64,000 nt of DNA from Agrobacterium vitis. GTDB taxonomy: Bacteria; Pseudomonadota; Alphaproteobacteria; Rhizobiales; Rhizobiaceae. How positions within the stretch are numbered: the first letter of the stretch is position 1; the number at the start of each line of letters is the position of its first letter. This document shows, piece by piece, positions 1-9,862 of this stretch. The translations under genes were made by a program, and so were the position numbers. The notes beneath the pieces are model-generated. The model saw nothing but the letters and a program-made list of their open reading frames with translations. It searched no databases and was not told where the DNA came from. The DNA lies in NCBI RefSeq assembly GCF_013337045.2, contig NZ_CP118259.1, forward strand, positions 1,922,001-1,986,000, in the 5' to 3' direction.

Positions 1-390
1 AAGCAGCGAAGAAAGCAGCGCCGGAGGTATGGGATTGTCGCCAAGACGAAAATCCGCTTCCTTTAACAATACCAGATCCACGTCTATTTCCTGCTTGCCA
101 AGGTCGGCCATCGCGGTGTTCAGCGCGGAAAATTTCGGATGGTCCGGGTCGATCTTTCCCGTACCGTCCGAATATTCGTTGATCAAAGCATCCCGCGCAA
201 CACTGAAATCATCGACATGTCCTTTCAATATGCGCAGGTTCCGCGCCAGCGTCATGCGCATGTCGCCGCCAAAGGCATAAGGCACGATGACAGCCTTTTC
301 AACGCCGCCCTCCTTCACCACTTTATTCTGTCCGCCGAGCTGGGAAATTGCATTTGCCAGCTCGGTTGCTTCGCTCAATTTAAGTTTCAT
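1..390 (-). CDS. phage structural-region protein, partial (C-terminus outside window)
   Basis: An open frame begins with ATG at 390 (MKLKLSEATELANAISQ) and runs off the left edge after 130 codons without a stop. It follows the tail fibre gene by 12 bp in the same direction, so it is part of the late operon. The visible part is a soluble, mixed helical protein with no motif I recognise. Lysis genes have not appeared anywhere in this window, so they probably lie beyond this gene. The start is supported by its position directly after the tail fibre stop and by the sequence AGAGGATTGACCC just upstream. Function unknown. Confidence 0.6.
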   Translation of the reverse strand, partial: MKLKLSEATELANAISQLGGQNKVVKEGGVEKAVIVPYAFGGDMRMTLARNLRILKGHVDDFSVARDALINEYSDGTGKIDPDHPKFSALNTAMADLGKQEIDVDLVLLKEADFRLGDNPIPPALLSSLL

Positions 391-402
391 GGGTCAATCC
401 TC

Positions 403-2397
403 TTAGGCCAGAGTACAAAGAATGTTGACTGACGTACCATTGTAGACAGCCGGGAAATAACGAGTGGCGCCAGCGCTGGTCGTACCGAGAGCAACGCCAG
501 TCGTAATCGAAAGCAGGCCGGTTCCTTTGGTCACGAGCGAAAGATTGATATTCGTGTCGCTGCCTTGCACCGCAACCGATGGAGCCGCACCGGTATTTGC
601 CCCGGACAGCAACAGCGAATTCACGGCGGAGGAATTGCCATTGATCTGCACCAGGGTGTTGCTGCTACCGCCTTGCAGAAGATACCCACCATTACCTTTC
701 GTCCGCAGCGCAAAGCCCGCATTCGTCTGCGTGGCGTTTGCAAGGCTCAACAGCGCATAGCCGGAAGCCGCCGCGCCCAGATACAGTTCGGTTTCCGTCA
801 GGCTTGTGGTCTTGCCCTTGATCAACGCCCCCGAAACCGTCACCAGAGACGCATCAATCACATGGGTAATCGATTGCGTGTCGAAATAGATGGCCGTGCT
901 ATCGGAGGCGAGAGCGTGCGCGCCATAATTGGAAACGAACGCCAGGCCATATTTCCAGAGCGGATTACCGCTATCCGAAAGATTGCCGACAGCAATAGCC
1001 GCATCGAGCGCCGTACCACGCACTTGGCCGCCAGCCGGGATCTGAATGCCGGTACGGATCGCAGCCGCGCCGCCCGTATTAATGACGGTGTTGAATTCAC
1101 CGCCCGTAACATTGTTATAGCCGGTGACATTGGCCTTGATCTCCGCATACGTGTTGAGACCGAACAACGCATCGCTGTTGACGGAACTGACATTGGCATA
1201 CGCACCACCCTGCAACGCCACGAAATGACCACCGCCAGCGAGAATACCGGGCTGCCCTTCAATGATCATCTGCCCGCAAAGCGTCTGGATGATACCGGTC
1301 GCCCCGGCCTTGGCGCGATGGTAGACAACGAAGCCCTGCTTGCGACCGCCACCCGACACTTGCGCATCGTCGACAATATCCAGAGAATGGAAATCGACGC
1401 TTGACGTGGTGACAAGGCCAAGGGAACGCGCCTCATCGCGACGGAAAATCGAAGACGCAACCCCGTTACGCATATCGCGACGGCCGACATTGACCACATT
1501 CCCCGGAAGAATGTCGGACCAGTTATAGGCCGTCAACGCCAGATCGCCACGAATGACCCAGTTGACGGACTTGGTTCCGCTGATCCCGGTTGCAAACGTA
1601 TAGCTGCCTGCCGGAACCTCGATATCACCGCCAGCCGCGCACGCCGCATAGGCCGCCGCAAACGCCGCCGAACTGGAAACCGCTCCGGTATTGTCCGCGC
1701 CATAGGACACGACATTAATGGGCAGATTGTTTTTTATGGCAAATTGCGCCGGATTGATCGATGCGGCATATCCCGCCGCAGTCGTGGCGGACGCCGCCGC
1801 CGCAACCGCAAATCCGTCCGCATCGGCGGCGTGGGCCTGCGCTTGCGTCATATACCCCTGCGCGGCAACCGCATAGCCTTGTGCCGCCTGAATATCGCTG
1901 GCATTCGGCCCGGCCACCAGCACCCCGCCAAGGGCCAGCATCAAGGTTGCACCAACGGCCAGACCGGCAGAAACCTTATAGCCCTGCCCGCCAGCGTCGA
2001 AATCCATCTTGATGGATCGATCACGGTCGCGCGCCAGCTCCTGAAGGATAATGCCCTGTTTGGTTAGCTCCTTTTCCAGGGCATCCGAATTCAGTTGCAC
2101 GCCTTGCGTCAGACCCGCCGTGCGTTCATGCACGCGCGCACCGATAACCTTGATTTTCGTGGTGTTGGGAACGTCGCTGGCAAAGTCGATGGAAAATTCG
2201 TCGAACGGCTCATCACTGACCTTGGTGACAGTCACAGCCTGTTCGGTCCAAACGGTTTCCCCCGTGGCCTTGGTGCAAACCAGCACATCGGCGCTATCGA
2301 AAATCTTTAGCCCGAACGGCCCATAGCTCGAACCGCCATCCCCAAGGAAAATCGCTTCTTCCCGCGTCTCGCGCGAAATCGGATAGGGTTGCGCCAT
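403..2397 (-). CDS. tail fibre / tail spike protein with pectate-lyase-type beta-helix
   Basis: 664 residues, taking ATG at 2397 (MAQPYPISR) with a GGCGGGG ribosome site upstream rather than an in-frame codon 24 bp earlier. Residues 1-100 form a beta-rich virion-attachment-like domain. They are followed by an Ala-rich helical stretch (about 150-220) with a hydrophobic segment near 155-170. A region beginning INVVSYGADNTG near 230 is the typical entry to a right-handed beta-helix (pectate-lyase-3 fold) of phage tailspikes. The C-terminal half is Gly/Asn/Ser/Ala-rich and repetitive. Position at the end of the T7-like virion block supports a host-recognition or depolymerase role. The substrate cannot be read from sequence. 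Confidence 0.8.
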   Translation of the reverse strand: MAQPYPISRETREEAIFLGDGGSSYGPFGLKIFDSADVLVCTKATGETVWTEQAVTVTKVSDEPFDEFSIDFASDVPNTTKIKVIGARVHERTAGLTQGVQLNSDALEKELTKQGIILQELARDRDRSIKMDFDAGGQGYKVSAGLAVGATLMLALGGVLVAGPNASDIQAAQGYAVAAQGYMTQAQAHAADADGFAVAAAASATTAAGYAASINPAQFAIKNNLPINVVSYGADNTGAVSSSAAFAAAYAACAAGGDIEVPAGSYTFATGISGTKSVNWVIRGDLALTAYNWSDILPGNVVNVGRRDMRNGVASSIFRRDEARSLGLVTTSSVDFHSLDIVDDAQVSGGGRKQGFVVYHRAKAGATGIIQTLCGQMIIEGQPGILAGGGHFVALQGGAYANVSSVNSDALFGLNTYAEIKANVTGYNNVTGGEFNTVINTGGAAAIRTGIQIPAGGQVRGTALDAAIAVGNLSDSGNPLWKYGLAFVSNYGAHALASDSTAIYFDTQSITHVIDASLVTVSGALIKGKTTSLTETELYLGAAASGYALLSLANATQTNAGFALRTKGNGGYLLQGGSSNTLVQINGNSSAVNSLLLSGANTGAAPSVAVQGSDTNINLSLVTKGTGLLSITTGVALGTTSAGATRYFPAVYNGTSVNILCTLA

Positions 2398-2468
2398 GGA
2401 AAAGCCCCGCCTGAAAATCAATCTCAGGCAAGGCTAATGGATGGCAGGGTGTGTTAAGTGGGTGTTAG

Positions 2469-2828
2469 CTACTTGTACTTCAGCACTGCTTCCATGAGAT
2501 CGTAAAGAACAAGAAGCTCTTGCTTCGACATCGCCGCGAAATCATCCAACACGGGCTTAGGTGGAAGCCCCTCGACGTTCTCACTGGTCTCTGCCAACAT
2601 TTGTCGAACAGGATGCCCAACCTCACCTTCAGCTTGTATAGTCCTTGTTACAAAATCGCCGAAAGACAGCAGTTGGCTTCTATCGAGGGATGCGACGTAA
2701 AAACTCAGCGCTTTCCTATCAGGCAAAATATGGTCAGCAGCTCGACACAATGCCATGGTGTCAACCGCTATCTCCCATTCTGCCTTGGAAGGTTTGCCTT
2801 TTCCGAAAATTCTTGAAATCCAACTCAT
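2469..2828 (-). CDS. small hypothetical phage protein (possible moron)
   Basis: 119 residues from ATG at 2828, chosen because GGAGGGGGCTC lies directly before it; an upstream in-frame start at 2909 has no such site. The protein begins MSWISRIFGKGKPS, is acidic and helical, and has no recognised domain. It lies between the ejection-protein block and the tail fibre. Its codon use is more AT-rich than its neighbours. It also has a 70-bp non-coding lead on each side, whereas the virion genes around it mostly overlap. It could be a late-added cargo gene. Function unknown. Confidence 0.6.
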   Translation of the reverse strand: MSWISRIFGKGKPSKAEWEIAVDTMALCRAADHILPDRKALSFYVASLDRSQLLSFGDFVTRTIQAEGEVGHPVRQMLAETSENVEGLPPKPVLDDFAAMSKQELLVLYDLMEAVLKYK

Positions 2829-2905
2829 GAGCCCCCTCCAGTTGTCACGAGTAAAATCACAAAAACACGACCAAAAGTCGAGATCTGTTTTGGTGACAAT
2901 GACAT

Positions 2906-5446
2906 TCAATCTGGGCCAGCCACATTTCCAAACTCAGGCAACCGTTGCGGCGTCAGTGTTCCGGGTTCCCACCAGGCGCTGGCTTTGCGCTTTTGCATCT
3001 TGAAGCTCTTTTCCGCTTCCGGGTCGAGCAACCATTGCAATTGATCGACGAACATCCGTTTATAGGCCGCCCGCGTGAAAGGATGTGACGATAGCAGCGG
3101 CGTATAGCGCCCCACATATTTCACCGCCGCCCGGCCTGCCTTGCTGCGGTCGAACTCTTCCGGCAGCTCGCCGCGCGCCAGATCGGCACCAGCCCCCACC
3201 ACATCCTGAATGCCGCGCAACGTCAGATCCAGCGTATCGCCAATAAATGCCCCGCCAATGCCGCCCAAGGTCTGGGCAAAATTCTGGCCGAAGCGGTTTT
3301 CAGCCTTGTCGACGAAATCGGCAAACAAGCCACCGCCGCCACCCTTCACAAACGCCTTGCCCCAGAAAGCCGGGCTGGACATATCTTCCGGGTCTTTCCC
3401 GTTCAGCACATTGAGGATCTGGGTATAAGCCGCCGCCCCCATGGTCAGCGGAATGGCCATGGCCGCGAAATAACGCCCGCCCCGTGCGATCTTTCCAGCC
3501 CGGCTATTCCCGAGCATGGAATAAACATAGATCGCTTCCAGCTGGCGCGCCGTAAATGACATGCCGAAACTCATGAACTGGGAACCGAATTCGGCAATCT
3601 CACCCAGCACCGTGCCGCGCTCGACTTTGCCGGTCAGCACGCTTTTCACACGCGGATCGCCAGCGGGAACGCTGCGTTCCGTCCATTGCGTGATCATTTC
3701 AGCATATTTTTCCGCAAGGCCACGATCACCGGTTTTCTCGAAAACGCCACCCGGATCGAGAAAGCCCAACTCATCCACTCCGGCGCGCATCCTGTGCCAG
3801 TCCTCGGCGGTAAAGCCAAAGCCCGTCATCGTCTTTTTCAAAAGCGGATGCAGATCCAACCAGTCGGTGTTTTTCTCGGCAAAGCCGCCAAGCGTCTCGT
3901 GCCAGGCGCCCGCCTCAACCCGCTTGCGGGCATCCGTCAGCGGAATGAGCGCGTTCCACGTCAATGCACGGTCGACAAAATACTTGCTCCATTCGTTCGA
4001 AAACATCTGGTCGACAAACCGCGCCTTGTCATTCGCCACAAACAGAAAGTCATCCCAGATCACCGCCCGGCGTGCCATCGCCCGCTTGTCCGTATCGCGG
4101 GCAAACCGCTTGACCATATCGATCAGCGTCGAGGTGACAGGCAGGCCCGCCAGCCGCCGCGCTGCCTGTGATACGAACGGGTCCGTCATCGCCGCCAGAA
4201 TGCCGGTCCCGCCCAATGCGGCCGAGGTGGCGAGATTGCGGATATCGCCGGAAATCTGCGCGGCGGCCGAGGATACGGTTTCGCGGCCGCGAAGCGAGCG
4301 CCAAAGGCTATCGATCCGGTAATCAGCCACTTTCAGCGCCGACATGCCCGGCACCTTCAGTCCCTCTATTGTCAGCGCACCGGATTGCCGCTTGCCGATA
4401 TCAACCTGTATCGCCTGCTTGATCCATTCCACCGTTGCATCTGGGTTCGGCCCGAAACGTTCCATGGAAGCAATATCGCGGGCAACGCCATTGATATGGC
4501 CGAAAATCGATTGGATGACGTCTTTCTGCCCGAAGCGCTCGTTATAGGTCAGCCAGCTTTGCGCATCGTTGAAAATCAGGAACCGGCCATCCTGATAGCG
4601 GCTGGCAACCTTGCCCTTGCCAAACCGGCGACTTTCCGGCTTCCGGTGCGCCCAGCCATCCGACATGATGCTATCGAACACATAATCGAGCGAGGAATTC
4701 AGTCCGTCCGGGCCAATCACTTCACCCGTGTTCGGATTGGTCATTTCCTCGGCATTCAGCAGCGGCGCAATGAAGGCCTTCCACTCCTCCCGCGCCTGAT
4801 CGATGGAGCCGCCCAGTTTGCGAATGCGCGTCTTGTCATGGCTGTGGGGAATGCCCCAGTCTGCCCGCTTGGCAATATTGCCACCAGCAGCATTAAACCG
4901 CTGGCGCAAATCTTCCAGCACGTTGGAAATTGCCCCGGCCATGGTTTTCGCCTCGACATTCGCCACCGGCTCGCCATGCATGGCCTTGATCAGGTCCGGC
5001 AGGTCCACCGTGTTCTTGCGCAAGCCAAGCCCTTTCGAGCGCCGGAAATGATACATGACATTAGAAAGGTCACGTTGCGCCATGGCGGTAATGGCATGCG
5101 CCCGCCCGACCATGGAAAATGTGCCTTTGTAGCCGTTGTGGATCATCAACGACAAAGCCGCGTCCAGCTGATCGGGCTTGCCCTTTTCATCGCGGTAGGT
5201 TTCGATGAAGTCAGCGATTTCCTTGCGCCGCGCTTCCGCCAGCAACACTTGCCTGCGGTTTTCCATGGCTTCATCCCGCAAGGCTTTGACCACTTCGTCA
5301 CGCGCCGCCGAGGCCGCTTCCCGGTCTGTCATGCCCGGTCGCTTCTTTTTGAACCGGGCTTCATAATAGCGGTGCAACTCTTCCGCCTGGCGGGAATTGA
5401 TTTCCTTGGCGGCAACGGCGGCATTCAAACAATCACGAAGGCTCAT
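2906..5446 (-). CDS. large internal virion / DNA ejection-type protein
   Basis: 846 residues. The N-terminal 120 residues are highly charged and helical, and the remainder alternates long helices with Gly-rich parts. A hydrophobic segment (AMAIPLTMGAAAYTQILNVL) near residues 665-690 and a Gly-rich stretch KGGGGGLFADF follow. Position after the lysozyme-bearing protein and before the fibre corresponds to T7 gp15/gp16, which form the core and trans-envelope channel used for genome ejection. Its start overlaps the preceding gene by 4 bp (ATGA), implying translational coupling. No enzymatic motif is visible. The assignment is by position and size, not by recognised homology. Confidence 0.7.
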   Translation of the reverse strand: MSLRDCLNAAVAAKEINSRQAEELHRYYEARFKKKRPGMTDREAASAARDEVVKALRDEAMENRRQVLLAEARRKEIADFIETYRDEKGKPDQLDAALSLMIHNGYKGTFSMVGRAHAITAMAQRDLSNVMYHFRRSKGLGLRKNTVDLPDLIKAMHGEPVANVEAKTMAGAISNVLEDLRQRFNAAGGNIAKRADWGIPHSHDKTRIRKLGGSIDQAREEWKAFIAPLLNAEEMTNPNTGEVIGPDGLNSSLDYVFDSIMSDGWAHRKPESRRFGKGKVASRYQDGRFLIFNDAQSWLTYNERFGQKDVIQSIFGHINGVARDIASMERFGPNPDATVEWIKQAIQVDIGKRQSGALTIEGLKVPGMSALKVADYRIDSLWRSLRGRETVSSAAAQISGDIRNLATSAALGGTGILAAMTDPFVSQAARRLAGLPVTSTLIDMVKRFARDTDKRAMARRAVIWDDFLFVANDKARFVDQMFSNEWSKYFVDRALTWNALIPLTDARKRVEAGAWHETLGGFAEKNTDWLDLHPLLKKTMTGFGFTAEDWHRMRAGVDELGFLDPGGVFEKTGDRGLAEKYAEMITQWTERSVPAGDPRVKSVLTGKVERGTVLGEIAEFGSQFMSFGMSFTARQLEAIYVYSMLGNSRAGKIARGGRYFAAMAIPLTMGAAAYTQILNVLNGKDPEDMSSPAFWGKAFVKGGGGGLFADFVDKAENRFGQNFAQTLGGIGGAFIGDTLDLTLRGIQDVVGAGADLARGELPEEFDRSKAGRAAVKYVGRYTPLLSSHPFTRAAYKRMFVDQLQWLLDPEAEKSFKMQKRKASAWWEPGTLTPQRLPEFGNVAGPD

Positions 5447-7020
5447 AGCTGGCAGGTCTCCAGAATATCGGCAAGAATGTGAGGTTCAGACGCAAGCTCC
5501 AGGGCTTCCCGCGTCGAAATCCATTTCTGATTTCCATCGCCATCTTCAAACGGCAGGTAGTCCAGAACGCTTTCCGGGTTGCCATTGGCATCCACACGCG
5601 GCTCAATAATTTCGCCCGCCTGCTTTTCCGCCACACCCATCGCCTCAAGGGTCGCTGGCTCGGTGGTTTGCACCGGGCGAATGGTCTGCTGTTCGATGGA
5701 TGTTTCCGGGAGATCAGCATCCGCCCGCACGGCCTGCCCTTCAGCCGCCACGGCCTCTCCCATCGCCGGAACGGCTTCATTGATCTGGCGACCAGTCCCA
5801 TCGATCTGCCGCACCGCCTGCCCCGCATTTTCACCGAAAAACGTATCGCGGATATCATCGATCGCATTGGCGTCGCCACCATAGGCACGCTCATATTCAT
5901 CGGCGGAAAGCGTGCGCAGCGGTCCGGCCTGTTCATCGGCAAGCATCCGCTCAACCACTTCCGGCGGCGGATGATTGTCAGGATCTTCCGCATAGCGCAT
6001 GGCGGCATCGAGCACGCGATGTTGTTCCGGGGGCGCATCCGGCGCAATCATCACATCATCAAGCACCTTGTCTTCAAAAGACCGGTTCAGCAGATCGAGC
6101 TTTTCGGGCGATAGCTCGACATTCATCGCTTTCGCCAGCGCCTCGACATCGCCGGGCTGCGGATTGCCATCAAGTACCCGCGCCGCAATTTCCGCGCCGC
6201 CGTCGCTCATCCGGTAAATCCGGGCCAGTTCGCCAGCGCCTTGCACCGTTCCGCCAAACAGCGAACCGAATACGGCGGAAACGCCGATATTCTTCAACGC
6301 GCTTTCCATGCCGTATTCCAGCCCGGCGTCACGGCGGCGCTGCTGGCTTGCCGCCTGCAAGACCGCTTCCTGCCCGCCATTCAGCAAGGCTTCCGTCATC
6401 ATGGTGCGGCCGATCCGGGCGGCAACGGTCGCGCCTTCGCTGGCGCCAGCCCCCAGCATCGCCATGCGCCATTGCGCCGGGTCGCGCGCTGCACCTTTCA
6501 GACCGCCGACAATCTGGGCCATGAACCCGCCAACCGCGCCCAGCTCGGGCGAACTGGCGGCCAGCTGCTGTTGCCGCTCGGCTTCCCGCATCTGGCGGTT
6601 TTTCACATCGGCAATCGAGCCGGACAGCACATCATTGACCGCCGGATACTGTTCGGCCAGGGCTTGCGCCTTGGTGTTGAACTCCTCTTCTTTGGATTTG
6701 GCATAGTCCGGCCTGATCCAGTTGCCGTTGACCATATCGCCGCCCGCCTCGCCCAGCAGCATCTGGGTGGCGGTTATCGCCTGCATGTCCGTTTCGCTCG
6801 GCACCCGCATGGGATTATCCAGCGTCTGGCCGGTAATATCGCGGATCTTGGCAATCCGATCATCATAGGCCCGTTCCAGACCGGCATCATCGGCATTCAT
6901 ATTGTCCACGGTGGTGGTGACGATATCCGTAGCCGTCGCCAGCTTGCCAAAGGCTTCGCTCCAGCTTTCCGGGCCGTCCGATACCTGTTTCGGCAGATCA
7001 TCGAGTGTTGCCAACCTCAT
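5443..7020 (-). CDS. internal virion protein (ejection complex candidate)
   Basis: 525 residues beginning MRLATLDDLPKQVSDG. It contains two amphipathic/hydrophobic Ala-Gly-rich stretches (GAVGGFMAQIVGGLKGAARD near 180, and ALKNIGVSAVFGSLFGGTVQGAG near 255-275), a profile shared with phage proteins that insert into the host envelope. The C-terminal third is acidic and Glu/Ala-rich. It overlaps both neighbours by 4 bp, so the three large proteins are made as a coupled set. Role in the ejection complex is inferred from place and composition; no family motif was recognised. Confidence 0.65.
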   Translation of the reverse strand: MRLATLDDLPKQVSDGPESWSEAFGKLATATDIVTTTVDNMNADDAGLERAYDDRIAKIRDITGQTLDNPMRVPSETDMQAITATQMLLGEAGGDMVNGNWIRPDYAKSKEEEFNTKAQALAEQYPAVNDVLSGSIADVKNRQMREAERQQQLAASSPELGAVGGFMAQIVGGLKGAARDPAQWRMAMLGAGASEGATVAARIGRTMMTEALLNGGQEAVLQAASQQRRRDAGLEYGMESALKNIGVSAVFGSLFGGTVQGAGELARIYRMSDGGAEIAARVLDGNPQPGDVEALAKAMNVELSPEKLDLLNRSFEDKVLDDVMIAPDAPPEQHRVLDAAMRYAEDPDNHPPPEVVERMLADEQAGPLRTLSADEYERAYGGDANAIDDIRDTFFGENAGQAVRQIDGTGRQINEAVPAMGEAVAAEGQAVRADADLPETSIEQQTIRPVQTTEPATLEAMGVAEKQAGEIIEPRVDANGNPESVLDYLPFEDGDGNQKWISTREALELASEPHILADILETCQL

Positions 7021-9860
7021 TTGAACGCCTCCGGCACCCGCTTTTTCAGGGCGTCCATATTGCCGAGATCAAGCAGGATCGGCTTGCCATCCTCCCCGGC
7101 GATAAACATCGGCGTGGACGAGGCCGGATCACCGAGTGCGAACACATAGCCACCATCCACAGCAACCGGCATGGCCTTCTGGAAATCCGCCGCCGTCCAG
7201 GCGCGCCCGTTCTTGGCCTTGACGCCACCAAGATCCGCGTCTGAAATCGCCTCGATGACAGTGCCGAACCGATCCGCCCGCACCGTCGGCGGCACAAGAA
7301 CCTGCTTTTCCCGGTAGAACATTCCCCGGTCATATCCGGCAAACCCGCCATATTGCACCGATCCGGCAAAGCTTGCGCCCGCCGCTTCCTGAAACGCCCG
7401 CTCATAAATCGGCTTGGCATCCGGTGTTTTCGGGTCGATACCAGCATCATACAGACGCTTGCGGGCAATGGCGGCAGCTTGGGCGTCCAGGCTGTTGACC
7501 TGATCGGGCGAAAACACCAGCGCACCGCCCGCGATTTTTTGCGCTTGCGGCACCCGCGCCGTCACCTTCATGTCGGGATAGGCCTTGCCGTCAGGCGTCT
7601 TGCCATATCCCGCCAGCAAATCACGCGCCGCCTTGACATTGCCGCCCAGCGCCATGATTTCACCGGCGCCGGAAACAGCTGGCGCATCCTGCCCCAGTTC
7701 GCGCAACACCTGCGGGGCATTGCGCCCGGCCGCATCCACCAGCCCGGCAGCAATCGAAACGCCACGTTCCGGGTCCGTTGTCACGGTCTTTTCGATCTGA
7801 TCGACCTCGCCGGGCCGGAAATATTTCGGCTGTACGCCAAAATGCCGGGCCACGGCTTCCGCCTGATTGATCCGTTCGGAAAAGGCACCGGAAACCGTGG
7901 ACGGGTCTGCATCGCCATCGATGGGCAAGCCAGCCGAGGGTGGCAAGATCCCGAAGCGCTCGGCAACGCCAATCGGATCGGTCTGCAATTCCTTGCGGTG
8001 GCTTTCGATCAGCTTGCGGGAAAAATCACGGTCATCCGCCGTCGCCTTGTCACCCAGCAGCGACGGAAGCCGTTTTTCCACCTCTTCAATCGGCAAGGTG
8101 CGGATCGCGTCGGCAACCTTCCTACGGGTCAAGGTCGATCCGACGATCTCCGAACCTTTCGGTGCGGTCGCCGCATCGAGCTGGAAACGCGCGAATTCAT
8201 CCGGTGAAACCGGCATGCCCCGTGCAATCCGGCTGACTAAGTCTTCACCCCGCTTTGTCAGATCCTTGTCTGACTTTTCATCCTGCGTGCGCCGCGCCCG
8301 CTCGGCGGCAATCATCTCTGCATCGATCTTATCCCAGCTATCGGCGTCAACACCGTCCAGCTTTCCGGCGCTGTAATCGGCCGTCATGCTTTTGCGCATG
8401 GAGGCGATATCGTCGGCAGGAAGGCTTTGCGCCTGCTTGGTGTAATAAGTCACCATCATGTCGCCCCGGCTAGCGCGCTTCGCCCGCTCTGCATCAGCGG
8501 CGGAAATCACCCCTTTTGCCACCGCCGTGTCGTAATGATCGTCAATCGTCGCCTGTAAATCTGCCAGCCGTGCCGGAGCGCTATCACTCTTGAAATCGAT
8601 ACCGGCCATCGCCCGCGATTTGGTATCCTCAAGCGTTCCAACGCGCCCGAGAAAATCGCCCCGGTCCTGCTGCTTGATCCGCGTCTGCTGCGCATCCTGC
8701 GCCTGGCGCACAAGGCCATAGGCCCGCTTATTGTAAGCCGCCGTGTAATCCGCTTCGATTTCCGGGAAAAGATGCTCCTGCTTATGGGCCTGCAACAGCT
8801 CGCCGTAAGCCTTTTGCAGCATGGCAGGATCATCCTTGTATTTGTCATACACGGCGTCCTGATCCTGCAACAATGTCAATTCGAGCTGCTGGATATAGGT
8901 TTTTTCCCCGGCAACATTATAGGCCCGTGCATAGATCGTATCCCCCTCTTTCGGGCGAAACGTTCCCGCCTTGCCCGGTTCGATTTTCACAGGCACAGAA
9001 ACAGGCGTAACCGAGACAGGCGCGACGGACGAAGCGGACGGCATAGAACGGTACGTTGGCTTTGCCGCGCCATCTACTGGCGCCGGAACCGCACTATCTG
9101 GCGCAGCAACAGCAGATGGTTGCCCACCATCCGCCGGGGCAAAGCTCAAAGCATAGCCCAACCGATTGTCATAGCCATGCCCGGCGGTCGGATTGCCGGG
9201 CGTCCAGCCCGCCGGGCGTTCGTAGCTCATCAGGGCGCTCACCGCATCCTGCACATTGCCGGAGGCAAAGAACTTGTCGCCCGCAGATTTTTCCGTGCTT
9301 TTCAGCTCGCTGACGGCAAAATCAAGCTGCGTTGGCAGATCGACGACATTCCGGCCCGATTTCGCTGCAAATTGCCGCAAGGCCGTCTGGCGATCACCGC
9401 GCCATTGCATGATGCCAAAGGCAGAGCCATTGTCACCGCTGGCTTGCGTATTAAACGCGCTTTCCTGCATTCCGTGGCCAACAAAGGCCGCCGCCTGCGC
9501 GGGAGAAAACCCGTGTTGGGCGACAAGATAATCGCGCGCCTTGGCCGCTTCCGCATTCGCCGCTTTCGGATTGACAAGGCGGCCTTGGCGCGGCCCATCA
9601 ACAGGCCCAACAGCATCACCCGTAACCGTCGAAGCACCCGGCGCACCGGCCAACGCATCGGCTTTACCGGCTTTCTGCCCCGCCGCCACCGCTTCCCGAT
9701 CTGCACGTTGCCCGAATTCGTCGGCCACTCGGGCAAGGCCAACGGCCACTTTGCGCTCCAGCTCGCCGTCATCGCGCGGACTGGGCAGCACCCCTTCCTG
9801 CAAAATCGGCTGCACACGAAAAGGCCGGTATCCGACCGGCTGGGGCAATCTGTTCGCCAT
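7017..9860 (-). CDS. virion protein with N-terminal phage tail lysozyme domain
   Basis: 947 residues. After a charged N-terminus, residues about 108-240 match the tail-lysozyme fold (Phage_lysozyme2 type): the helix ARDYLVAQHGFSPAQAAAFVG, the catalytic-type Glu in GHGMQES (E133), and the conserved GSAFGIMQWRG. A Pro/Ala/Val-rich linker follows (about 245-300), then a long helical region up to the C-terminus. This gives local peptidoglycan cleavage during genome entry, as does the N-terminal transglycosylase of T7 gp16. It sits between the gp14-like protein and two further ejection candidates. The lysozyme domain call is firm; the role of the other 700 residues is inferred. Confidence 0.8.
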   Translation of the reverse strand: MANRLPQPVGYRPFRVQPILQEGVLPSPRDDGELERKVAVGLARVADEFGQRADREAVAAGQKAGKADALAGAPGASTVTGDAVGPVDGPRQGRLVNPKAANAEAAKARDYLVAQHGFSPAQAAAFVGHGMQESAFNTQASGDNGSAFGIMQWRGDRQTALRQFAAKSGRNVVDLPTQLDFAVSELKSTEKSAGDKFFASGNVQDAVSALMSYERPAGWTPGNPTAGHGYDNRLGYALSFAPADGGQPSAVAAPDSAVPAPVDGAAKPTYRSMPSASSVAPVSVTPVSVPVKIEPGKAGTFRPKEGDTIYARAYNVAGEKTYIQQLELTLLQDQDAVYDKYKDDPAMLQKAYGELLQAHKQEHLFPEIEADYTAAYNKRAYGLVRQAQDAQQTRIKQQDRGDFLGRVGTLEDTKSRAMAGIDFKSDSAPARLADLQATIDDHYDTAVAKGVISAADAERAKRASRGDMMVTYYTKQAQSLPADDIASMRKSMTADYSAGKLDGVDADSWDKIDAEMIAAERARRTQDEKSDKDLTKRGEDLVSRIARGMPVSPDEFARFQLDAATAPKGSEIVGSTLTRRKVADAIRTLPIEEVEKRLPSLLGDKATADDRDFSRKLIESHRKELQTDPIGVAERFGILPPSAGLPIDGDADPSTVSGAFSERINQAEAVARHFGVQPKYFRPGEVDQIEKTVTTDPERGVSIAAGLVDAAGRNAPQVLRELGQDAPAVSGAGEIMALGGNVKAARDLLAGYGKTPDGKAYPDMKVTARVPQAQKIAGGALVFSPDQVNSLDAQAAAIARKRLYDAGIDPKTPDAKPIYERAFQEAAGASFAGSVQYGGFAGYDRGMFYREKQVLVPPTVRADRFGTVIEAISDADLGGVKAKNGRAWTAADFQKAMPVAVDGGYVFALGDPASSTPMFIAGEDGKPILLDLGNMDALKKRVPEAFK

Positions 9861-9862
9861 GG

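Noticed and set aside
2400..2440. GCCTGA/TCAGGC hairpin before the tail fibre gene as a terminator
   Set aside because: The stem is only 6 bp and overlaps the ribosome site of the tail fibre gene; a short mRNA stem is as likely.
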